Assembly: GCF_009912395.1 (NCBI RefSeq)
Contig: NZ_WNDO01000003.1
Location: 1 to 64,000, forward strand
Length of the DNA: 64,000 nt
Origin: Luteibacter sp.
GTDB taxonomy: Bacteria; Pseudomonadota; Gammaproteobacteria; Xanthomonadales; Rhodanobacteraceae
Direction: 5' to 3'
The position numbers and the translations under genes are program-made. The notes beneath the pieces are model-generated. The model saw nothing but the letters and a program-made list of their open reading frames with translations. It did not search any database and was not told the origin of the DNA. This document shows, one piece after another, positions 8,025 through 15,541 of the stretch (within the stretch, counting starts at the first letter, position 1; every line of letters begins with the position of its first letter).

Positions 8025-9422
8025 TCAGATGCGGGCCAGCGCGTCGTCGATGCGACCCAGCGCGCCATCACGGCCGGCGAGGTAGATCGTGTATTCGATC
8101 GACGGCGAGACCTGGGTGCCGGTCATCGCCACACGCAACGGCGCGGCGACCTTGCCCATACCCAGTTCCAACGCAGCGGCGACACGTTCGACGGCACCGT
8201 GCACGGCTTCCGGCGTCCACTCCGGCAGCGCGGCAAGTTCGGCTTTCGCTTTCTCCAGCGCGGCAGGCGCGCTTTCGGTGCGCAGGTGCTTCTCGATCGC
8301 CTTGTCGTCCCACTCCACGATCGGGCCGTACCAGATCTTCGCGCGCTCAGCCATGTCCTTGAAGTTTTGCACGCGGTCGCGCAGCGCCACCACGACATCG
8401 GCCGGTGCCGGGCCCGAAGCGGCATCGATGCCGATCTTCGCCAGATGCCAGGCCAGCTCGGGACCGAGCGATGCCGGGTCGTCCGTCTTCAGGTAATGCT
8501 GGTTGAGCCAGGAGAGCTTGTTCACGTCGAAGCGCGACGCCGCCTTGTTCACGTCGGCGACATCGAACAGCGTCGTCATGTCGTCCACCGAGAAGATTTC
8601 CTGGTCGCCATGGGACCAGCCCAGGCGAACGAGATAGTTCAGCAGCGCGTGCGGCAGGAAGCCGTCGTCGCGGTACTGCATGACGCTGACCGCGCCATGG
8701 CGCTTGGAGAGCTTCTGGCCGTCCGGACCGAGAATCATCGGCAGGTGCGCGAACTCCGGAACCGGCGCGCCGAGCGCCTTGTAGATGTTGATCTGGCGTG
8801 GCGTGTTGTTGACGTGGTCGTCGCCACGGATCACCTCGGTGACGCCCATGTCGATGTCGTCGACCACCACCGCGAAGTTGTAGGTCGGGAAACCGTCGGA
8901 ACGGAAGATCACGAGGTCGTCCAGCTCCTCGTTCGACCACTCGATACGACCCTTCACCTTGTCGTCGAACACGACACTGCCCGACGACGGGTTCTTGAAG
9001 CGGATGACCCGATTGGGATCGTCGCGATACGGCTCGTTGCGGTCGCGGTAGTAGCCGTTGTAGCGCGGCTTCACGCCCTCGGCCATCGCCTTGTTGCGCA
9101 TGGCCTCGATCTCGTCCTTGGTCTCGTAGGCATAATACGCCTTGCCCTCACGCAGCAGCTGCTCGGCCACCTCGCGGTAACGATCCATGCGCAGGGTCTG
9201 GTAGTACGGACCCTCGTCGTGGCCCAGGCCCAGCCAGGACATGCCGTCGAGGATGGCCTGCACGGCCTCCTGGGTGGAGCGTTCGCGGTCCGTGTCCTCG
9301 ATGCGCAGGATGAACTCGCCGCCACGGCGACGGGCTTCCAGCCAGCAGTACAGCGCCGTGCGGGCGCCGCCGATGTGCAGGTAGCCGGTGGGACTGGGGG
9401 CGAAACGGGTGCGGACGGTCAT
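8025..9422 (-). CDS. gltX: Glutamate--tRNA ligase
   Basis: A class I aminoacyl-tRNA synthetase of 465 residues that charges tRNA-Glu. It has the N-terminal [20 protein letters not shown] motif (HIGH-type) and KLSKRHG (KMSKS-type) near residue 236, with a C-terminal anticodon-binding domain. The start at 9422 ([11 protein letters not shown]) matches the family length; an upstream ATG at 9452 would add ten unconserved residues. The 210-bp gap upstream to the toxin gene holds no recognised gene. Confidence 0.97.
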   Translation of the reverse strand: MTVRTRFAPSPTGYLHIGGARTALYCWLEARRRGGEFILRIEDTDRERSTQEAVQAILDGMSWLGLGHDEGPYYQTLRMDRYREVAEQLLREGKAYYAYETKDEIEAMRNKAMAEGVKPRYNGYYRDRNEPYRDDPNRVIRFKNPSSGSVVFDDKVKGRIEWSNEELDDLVIFRSDGFPTYNFAVVVDDIDMGVTEVIRGDDHVNNTPRQINIYKALGAPVPEFAHLPMILGPDGQKLSKRHGAVSVMQYRDDGFLPHALLNYLVRLGWSHGDQEIFSVDDMTTLFDVADVNKAASRFDVNKLSWLNQHYLKTDDPASLGPELAWHLAKIGIDAASGPAPADVVVALRDRVQNFKDMAERAKIWYGPIVEWDDKAIEKHLRTESAPAALEKAKAELAALPEWTPEAVHGAVERVAAALELGMGKVAAPLRVAMTGTQVSPSIEYTIYLAGRDGALGRIDDALARI

Positions 9423-9632
9423 GGGCGGGTCATCGGGTAAGCGGTCGGGCATTTTAGCGCAAGGATCCCAGGCCGCGCCCGTGGAGGCGCCGCCCGTGCC
9501 GCCATGTAGGCACCGGCCTACCTTCACTACAGGGAAATCCGTCACCAGCCGCCGGTATCGCCTGATAGGCGTGCAGGGGAAAAGCGACGACCCTTCTCAT
9601 CCCTCCCATCCCTCACAGGCAGGAAGCCTACG

Positions 9633-11660
9633 ATGATGAAACTCCCCCTCACCGCCGCGATCGCGGCCGCGATCTTCGCGATGGGCGCTTCGGCGACCCC
9701 GGCGCCAGGCGGCTCCCCCCAACCGGTCGATACCGCTGAAGCCATCGACATCGGCGCAAGCGTACTCAAGGTGCGATACGCCCCCTTGTCGCGACTGGCA
9801 GACATCCTGACGTCTACGGACGGCGATCCCTCTCGCTGGTCTCCCGTGGGTGATGAGAAGAACACGGTCTCCGCTGACGATTCGATGGTGGCATGGATAT
9901 CGGCAGCGGCCCTGGCGACAGACAGCGCAAGAGCCGCCGCAGAGAAGCTCGTGCGCGATGGCGTCAACGTCCTCGTCACACAAAGGCAGGACGGATCGAA
10001 CCATGAGGCCAAGACCTTCGGCATCCAGGTACCCGGCACGGCCGTGATGTACCAGGCACGCGCGGATGGATCACTGGATGTCCATTCGTCCAATGCCGCC
10101 AAGGGTGCCGACCGTGCCACCTGGCAGGCCCTTACCGAGCATGCGGCACAGACGCGGGAGTCCACCTCTGCCCAGCGAGTGACCGCCGAAGCCGAAGACA
10201 GGCCAACAGGGCCGTTCAAGCGATATCACACATGGGTGATTTCTCCGGCCAATACGGGAGCGGCCGTGGGCATGGATATCACCGTGGCCCGTGACACGTC
10301 AGGCAATAACGACCGGAAGGTCGTGACTGTCAAGGCACATGCCCGCGCCATTCCGTTCCGAAACGGACTGACCCCGTCTGGCTGGCCCCAGACGGGCATC
10401 GACAAGGAGTTTCCGTTCACCAATCACGGCATGAATAAACTCTTGTACACCGTGGACAACTACAAGCTGATAACGACCTTGTCGTGGCCGGCCGGGCAGA
10501 AGCCCAACGTCTCCGCCGCGCACCAGTATCCGCAGTCCACCTCGGCCACGGATATCACCTTCACGAACACCCAGGAGAAGACGACATCGTTCAGTTGGGG
10601 CATCAGCGGCGAGGTGGGAGGGAAAGTCAGTGCCAAGGGTATCGAACCTTACGGCAAACTGAAGACAACCGTGGGCGGCGGGAACAAATCGACAACGACC
10701 AACGAAATGTCGATGACCGTGAAGGACTACAGCACGGCCTTGTCCCTGCGCGACGACTCCAATTCGAAAAGGGTCACGTGGACATTCGACATCTCGCGCG
10801 CCATCAAGGGCGACGTCAAATATTTCAATGCACCCGAAAAATATCCCGGATACGTCGAGGTCACGAAATTGACACCGATGATGCGGGCAGCAGACCTTCA
10901 GGGGTACTCGGAATGGATCCTTGACGGAAGCTACGAAGGGTCGTTGACTATCGCTTCCATCGCGGAAATCTACGACACCGTGTGGAAGAACACGACAAAC
11001 ACCAATGACACCCACATGGACTGGCCACAGAAGGCATACGCACATCTGGCCAAGCCGGATCCTCAGTTTCCCGACACACACCAGCCCGTGACGCGCATTA
11101 CCATCGATCTCGGCGTGCCACAGCTAGCCCGTTACCCCGTTGTGCTCATCCAGAGCATGTCACCCAACAGCACATGTCTTACCCAGAGCGGTGCCGGCAC
11201 GGAAGACATCAAGCTCGCCCCCTGCGTCGCTACGGAGCAGAACCTCTCTCAGCAGTGGGAGTTCGATGAACTCGATCGTTATGTGAACCGCGGCAGCAGA
11301 ATGTGCCTCGCCGCGGTAGGTGGAAAGGCCGTGGCACAAATTTGCTCGACCAGCCAAGCACAGAAATGGGTATGGCGGGCTGATCGAATCCACCAGGTGA
11401 ACAACTTGCAGCATCGACTCTTCGTCGAGCTAGGGATCGTGCGGTCAGGCTTCATCCAAGGCGTGCATCAGGACCTTCCCGTGAACACCAGTCATGAGCT
11501 TCTGCCCCCTTGGAACAATTATCTGCTGGCGCCGTTCAAGGGCGACTTCATCCCCGGATTCGCCCTACCGACCGACGTTCCCGAATCGTATCTCGGTTAT
11601 CGGCAGATCGGCACTGACGAACGCTGGAAGACCATTCCCATGGTCAACGGACTTTACTGA
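9633..11660 (+). CDS. Secreted pore-forming toxin, VCC/leukocidin family with beta-trefoil lectin domain (copy 1)
   Basis: 675 residues: signal peptide (1-21, ending ASA), a pro-region with NVLVTQRQ and KTFGIQVPGTAVMY, a central leukocidin-type domain with a Gly/Thr-rich pre-stem stretch (SFSWGISGEVGGKVSAKG, then KLKTTVGGG) and MTVKDYS, and a ricin-type beta-trefoil beginning near Cys514 with QQW (about 540) and QKW (about 576) motifs. Order and motifs recall Vibrio cholerae cytolysin; the protein ends where that toxin's beta-prism would begin. It likely inserts beta-barrel pores in eukaryotic membranes after lectin binding. The ribosome site is AGGAAG; the paralogue starts 26 bp downstream. 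Family assignment is by eye. Confidence 0.8.
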   Translation: MMKLPLTAAIAAAIFAMGASATPAPGGSPQPVDTAEAIDIGASVLKVRYAPLSRLADILTSTDGDPSRWSPVGDEKNTVSADDSMVAWISAAALATDSARAAAEKLVRDGVNVLVTQRQDGSNHEAKTFGIQVPGTAVMYQARADGSLDVHSSNAAKGADRATWQALTEHAAQTRESTSAQRVTAEAEDRPTGPFKRYHTWVISPANTGAAVGMDITVARDTSGNNDRKVVTVKAHARAIPFRNGLTPSGWPQTGIDKEFPFTNHGMNKLLYTVDNYKLITTLSWPAGQKPNVSAAHQYPQSTSATDITFTNTQEKTTSFSWGISGEVGGKVSAKGIEPYGKLKTTVGGGNKSTTTNEMSMTVKDYSTALSLRDDSNSKRVTWTFDISRAIKGDVKYFNAPEKYPGYVEVTKLTPMMRAADLQGYSEWILDGSYEGSLTIASIAEIYDTVWKNTTNTNDTHMDWPQKAYAHLAKPDPQFPDTHQPVTRITIDLGVPQLARYPVVLIQSMSPNSTCLTQSGAGTEDIKLAPCVATEQNLSQQWEFDELDRYVNRGSRMCLAAVGGKAVAQICSTSQAQKWVWRADRIHQVNNLQHRLFVELGIVRSGFIQGVHQDLPVNTSHELLPPWNNYLLAPFKGDFIPGFALPTDVPESYLGYRQIGTDERWKTIPMVNGLY

Positions 11661-11686
11661 ACTCCTATCAGGCAGGATGCCATCAT

Positions 11687-13741
11687 ATGAAAAAGACCTT
11701 ACTCAGTATCGCTTTGGGCATGTTGATTGCTCCGTTCGGCGCGACCGCGGTCGCGACGGATATCCCGGCAACGCATCGACCATCCGTCGGCACGTCCGAC
11801 ATCCGGTTCGTACATCTTTCCGAACTACCCGAACTGCTTTCGGGGCAGGCAAAAAGCACCCAAGAAAACTCTTCGTCCTCAACGACAAACCAACGATCCA
11901 GCAAGACGAGTTCGGCCGGTCCGGACCCGCTGATCGCCTGGATGCCCTCTACCGCACTATCCAGTGAAGAAGCCCGTATTGCTGCAGCGGAGCTCGTGCG
12001 GAGTGGCGTAGGCATCCTTGTGTCCGTCACACACGGCGCGCCTCGATATGACACGAAGACCTTCGGCATCGAGGCAGCAGGGCAGACCGTGCTCTATCAG
12101 CAACTGGCCGACGGCAAACTGGATGTATATAGCTCGGACGCCGGCCCGAATAGCCAACCCGAGGACTGGCTTGCGATGGTGACCCACACGAGGCGTGCAA
12201 TGGCCGATGCGGCGGCCCACGTCGCATCCACCGCCTCGAGCGATGACCTTCTCCCGGGCCCGTATAAGGAATACTCGCTCTCCGCTGGTGGAACCGCCGA
12301 CAAGCCATCTTTCGTGAAGTTGCTAGTACGCATCGATCGCGATTCCGGACTCAATCGCGACAATAAGATCATTACCGTACAGACCCAAAGCCAGGCCAAG
12401 CCTTACCGGAATGGTGTCTCAGACTGTGGCTTCCCACACGACTCTGGCGAGTGCGCTTTCCGTAGCAACGGAGAAGGTGTCATCCTGCAAGCGCCGTCGT
12501 CGTATCGTCTCAAAACGATGTTGACCTGGCCGACACTCCAGGATCCCGGCGTGGTCAAGATCGACCACTATCCGACAGCCACCGCACAGACCGATGTCAA
12601 CCTGACCCACACGAGCACGTACACCACTTCTTTCGACTGGGGCATTTCGAGAGAAACCGCCGGTGAACTGGGCAACGTCAGCGGCCCAGGCGGATTGACG
12701 GATGCGCTCGGCAAAGGCACTGCAAGCGTGGGTTTCAACATTGGCGGCGGTTGGACCAAGACCAAGCGTGACTCCGTCAAGATGACGGTGAAGGATTATT
12801 CGATCCAGACGCATGAGCAGAAAGTGAGTCTTCCCATCGGACAGATAGGCGCGATACACGAGACTCGGTTCACAATTACACCGCAGGTGGTGCATCACGA
12901 CTACTTCTGGAAAAGCGACGGCCGTGTTTCGACACAGAGAATGACGCCAATGATGTCGTCGGCTTCGCTCGAATCGCTCACTCGCTGGAAGGTTCGCGGC
13001 GATTACGAAGGGGGAATAACACTTTCGGCAACGACCGATATCCACGATCTCGTGTGGGGAGGCGCAAATTCGAAGCAGGGCCCGGTCTACGTCCATGATC
13101 GACCGCTGTCCAAGAATGGAGGAAATGCTCCGGGCGACGACCCGTACTTCCCTGATCACTACCAGGCAATCGTCACGTTAAAGATTGATCTCAGCTCCCC
13201 TTATCTCACGCGTTCGCCGACGGTCATGATCCAGTCAAGGGCTGAAGACAATACATGTCTTACGGCGGTCAATGCCGCGGTGACCGCGACGCGCTGTAAC
13301 AAGAGCGAAGGCAACCGAGCGCAACAGTGGAACATCGACGCTCTCGGGCGATATGTGAACAGGTCGAACGGCAAGTGCCTCACACCCGTTAACGGGGCAA
13401 TGGTGACCTCCGATTGCTCGATGCAGCTCTCTCAAAGGTGGGAGTGGCGCCATGACCGTATCCATTCTATCCAGGAGGACGGAATGAAGAGGCTCACCCT
13501 CTCCAAGGGCGCGGTGCAGCTCTCCTCCTATCTTGATGGCATCTACCTCGACCCGCTGCCGACCAACCCGGTCCACGCCGCATTGATGCCGTGGAGTTCG
13601 TATCCCGCGAAACCCAAGGTGGGCGACATGGTGCCCGGCTTCGGGCGTTCGGTGCCCCTACCCCAGCGCTATCTCGATTTCCGCGCAGTAAGCGCAGAGG
13701 AACGCTGGAACACCATCCCCTTCGTCGCTGGCCTCCAGTGA
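11687..13741 (+). CDS. Secreted pore-forming toxin, VCC/leukocidin family with beta-trefoil lectin domain (copy 2)
   Basis: 684 residues, a diverged paralogue of the preceding gene. It has a signal peptide (1-23), the KTFGIEAAGQTVLYQQLADG pro-region block, a pre-stem stretch (SFDWGISRETAGELG, GKGTASVGFNIGGGWT), MTVKDYS, RMTPMMSSASLESLTRWKV and a trefoil starting near Cys522 with QQW, LGRYVNRSNGKCL and LSQRWEW; the last two closely recall VCC. A 60-base sample at 12301-12360 is 31/60 G+C, against 30/40 at 14041-14080, hinting at acquisition. Likely co-transcribed with copy 1, since only 26 bp separate them, and followed by a strong terminator. The pair could act singly or as a two-component pore. 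Confidence 0.82.
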   Translation: MKKTLLSIALGMLIAPFGATAVATDIPATHRPSVGTSDIRFVHLSELPELLSGQAKSTQENSSSSTTNQRSSKTSSAGPDPLIAWMPSTALSSEEARIAAAELVRSGVGILVSVTHGAPRYDTKTFGIEAAGQTVLYQQLADGKLDVYSSDAGPNSQPEDWLAMVTHTRRAMADAAAHVASTASSDDLLPGPYKEYSLSAGGTADKPSFVKLLVRIDRDSGLNRDNKIITVQTQSQAKPYRNGVSDCGFPHDSGECAFRSNGEGVILQAPSSYRLKTMLTWPTLQDPGVVKIDHYPTATAQTDVNLTHTSTYTTSFDWGISRETAGELGNVSGPGGLTDALGKGTASVGFNIGGGWTKTKRDSVKMTVKDYSIQTHEQKVSLPIGQIGAIHETRFTITPQVVHHDYFWKSDGRVSTQRMTPMMSSASLESLTRWKVRGDYEGGITLSATTDIHDLVWGGANSKQGPVYVHDRPLSKNGGNAPGDDPYFPDHYQAIVTLKIDLSSPYLTRSPTVMIQSRAEDNTCLTAVNAAVTATRCNKSEGNRAQQWNIDALGRYVNRSNGKCLTPVNGAMVTSDCSMQLSQRWEWRHDRIHSIQEDGMKRLTLSKGAVQLSSYLDGIYLDPLPTNPVHAALMPWSSYPAKPKVGDMVPGFGRSVPLPQRYLDFRAVSAEERWNTIPFVAGLQ

Positions 13742-13747
13742 CCTGAC

Positions 13748-13779
13748 GGCGAAGGCGGGATACCCGCCTTCGCCCTTTT
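13748..13779 (+). terminator. Strong terminator after the toxin pair
   Basis: GGCGAAGGCGGG, a three-base loop, CCCGCCTTCGCC and then CTTTT: a 12-bp perfect stem starting six bases after the second toxin's stop codon. Confidence 0.92.
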
Positions 13780-13875
13780 CGTGCCACGCCGTCACACCAC
13801 GGTCATATCCCCATAACCACCCGGACACGCCCCCGCGCGAGCATGCGTCAAGCCAGGGCCAGAAGGGGCACCGCC

Positions 13876-15033
13876 ATGCGAGTCGGCATCGTCACCGAGA
13901 CCTATGCACCGGACGTCAACGGGGTCTCCCTTACCGTCCAGGCGCTTGCCCGCGGACTCGTCCGCAAGGGCCATGACGTCGATCTCATTCGCCCCGTCCA
14001 CCCGAACACGCCCCCGCTCGCCGAAGCCGGCATGGACGTGCTCGCCGTCGAGGGTGCCACAGTCCCGCGCTATGCCGGCCTGCGCTTCGGCTTCCCTTCC
14101 CGCTTCCGCATCGAACGCCGCTGGCGCCTTGACCGCCCGGACGCGATCTACGTGGCAACCGAAGGTCCGCTAGGCTGGAGCGCCGTCAGCGCCGCCCGCC
14201 GCCTCGGCATTCCGGTGGCTACCGGCTTCCATACTCGCTTCGATTTCTACGTGGGCCACTACGGCTTCGGCGCCCTCACGCCGCTGGTGCGCCGCTACCT
14301 GGCCCGCTTCCATCGTCGTGCCCAGGTCACCCTGGTGCCGACCGGCCAGCTCGCCAGCGAACTCAACGACCTTGGCGTCCACGACGTGCGCGTGCTTCGT
14401 CGCGCGGTGGACACCCTGCGCTTCCAGCCCGACCGTCGCGACGACGACCTTCGGCAATCCTGGGGCGCCGACACGAATACGCCGGTCGTACTCAGCGTGG
14501 GCCGCGTGGCGCCGGAGAAGAACCTGCACGTGGTGATCGAGGCCTACCGTGCCCTCGCCCGCCGCGTACCCCACGCCCGCTGCGTAATCGTCGGCGACGG
14601 TCCGGAACGCGCGGCCCTCGAAGCCGCCCATCCCGACGTCATCTTCGCCGGCACGCGCCGTGGTGACGAGTTGGCCGCCTACTACGCCAGCGCGGACCTG
14701 TTCGTGTTCCCGAGCCTCACCGAAACCTTCGGCAACGTGGTGCTGGAAGCCATGGCCTCCGGCATCCCGGTCGTCGCCTACGCCGAGGCCGCAGCCCGGG
14801 AATTCATCCGCAACGGCCAGAACGGCATCCGCGTGGCACCGGGCAACGAGGCCGGGCTCGTCGAACGCGCAGCCATGCTCGGTGCCGACGCCACAGCTCG
14901 CCAAGCCATGGGACGCGCCGCGCGCGCCTCGGTGGCGGGCCTTTCGCCCGACTCCGTCATCACCGAATTCGAATCCATCATGCAGTCACTGGCCGGGGAG
15001 AACGTCCATGAGCGCACCGCCGTCGCGGCGTAA
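13876..15033 (+). CDS. Glycosyltransferase family 4 protein
   Basis: 385 residues with the GT-B fold pattern of family 4: an N-terminal acceptor domain beginning MRVGIVTETYAPDVNGVS and a C-terminal nucleotide-sugar domain with VVLSVGRVAPEKNL, VIVGDGPE and the ExFG-type ETFGNVVLEAMASGIPVV. It resembles lipid mannosyl/glucosyltransferases (MgtA- or SQD2-like), but the acceptor is not visible. The start at 13876 follows GAAGGGG and matches the family N-terminus; an ATG at 13843 would add eleven unconserved residues. It overlaps the PAP2 gene by 26 bp, so the two products may act on one lipid-linked substrate. Confidence 0.88.
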   Translation: MRVGIVTETYAPDVNGVSLTVQALARGLVRKGHDVDLIRPVHPNTPPLAEAGMDVLAVEGATVPRYAGLRFGFPSRFRIERRWRLDRPDAIYVATEGPLGWSAVSAARRLGIPVATGFHTRFDFYVGHYGFGALTPLVRRYLARFHRRAQVTLVPTGQLASELNDLGVHDVRVLRRAVDTLRFQPDRRDDDLRQSWGADTNTPVVLSVGRVAPEKNLHVVIEAYRALARRVPHARCVIVGDGPERAALEAAHPDVIFAGTRRGDELAAYYASADLFVFPSLTETFGNVVLEAMASGIPVVAYAEAAAREFIRNGQNGIRVAPGNEAGLVERAAMLGADATARQAMGRAARASVAGLSPDSVITEFESIMQSLAGENVHERTAVAA

Positions 15034-15541
15034 CCTCGATTCACGCATGTGCGTGGCCGCCAACCGCTGGGGCGCGCGACGCGCCATCGGCGTTTTCTTT
15101 GGCATCGTCAGCCGACTCGGCGATGGCGTCTTCTGGTATGCGCTGATGACCGTCATCGCGCTGGTCGGCGGCTGGCACGGCGTGGCCGTGGCGGCGCAGA
15201 TGGCCGTCACCGGCCTGACCGCCCTGATGCTCTATCGCGTGCTGAAGCGCTGGACCAAGCGCCCCCGCCCCTTCCGCGCCTGCCCGGGTGTGATCGCCCA
15301 TGTGCCGCCGCTGGACGAGTTCAGCTTCCCTTCCGGCCACACTCTGCAGGCGGTGGCGTTCACCGTCGTGGCCGTGGCCCATTACCCGGTGCTCGGCCCC
15401 TTCCTGATCGGCTTCGCGGCGCTTATCGGCGCGTCACGCGTGGTCCTCGGCTTGCACTATCCAAGCGATGTCGCGGCGGCCACGCTCATCGGCGGTTCGC
15501 TGGGCACGCTTTCGCTGTGGGTGGAGCGCGTGCTGCTCTGA
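15008..15541 (+). CDS. PAP2-family membrane phosphatase
   Basis: 177 residues with all three phosphatidic-acid-phosphatase motifs: K80 to RP at 87-88 (KRWTKRPRP), PSGH at 108-111, and SRVVLGLHYPSD at 143-154 with the catalytic His150. Hydrophobic helices place it in the inner membrane, where it would remove phosphate from a lipid phosphate or pyrophosphate. The start ATG lies inside the glycosyltransferase gene with GGGGAG upstream (translational coupling). Its last 85 bp overlap the convergent lanM 3' end. Confidence 0.9.
   Translation: MSAPPSRRNLDSRMCVAANRWGARRAIGVFFGIVSRLGDGVFWYALMTVIALVGGWHGVAVAAQMAVTGLTALMLYRVLKRWTKRPRPFRACPGVIAHVPPLDEFSFPSGHTLQAVAFTVVAVAHYPVLGPFLIGFAALIGASRVVLGLHYPSDVAAATLIGGSLGTLSLWVERVLL

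Noticed and set aside
7950-9440. 496-codon open frame antisense to gltX
   Set aside because: It is the complement of conserved synthetase codons and shows no independent motif or ribosome site.
13876-15541. Glycosyltransferase and PAP2 genes as part of the lanthipeptide cluster
   Set aside because: They are convergent to lanM, form their own coupled pair, and have general lipid-related families; no evidence ties them to peptide maturation.
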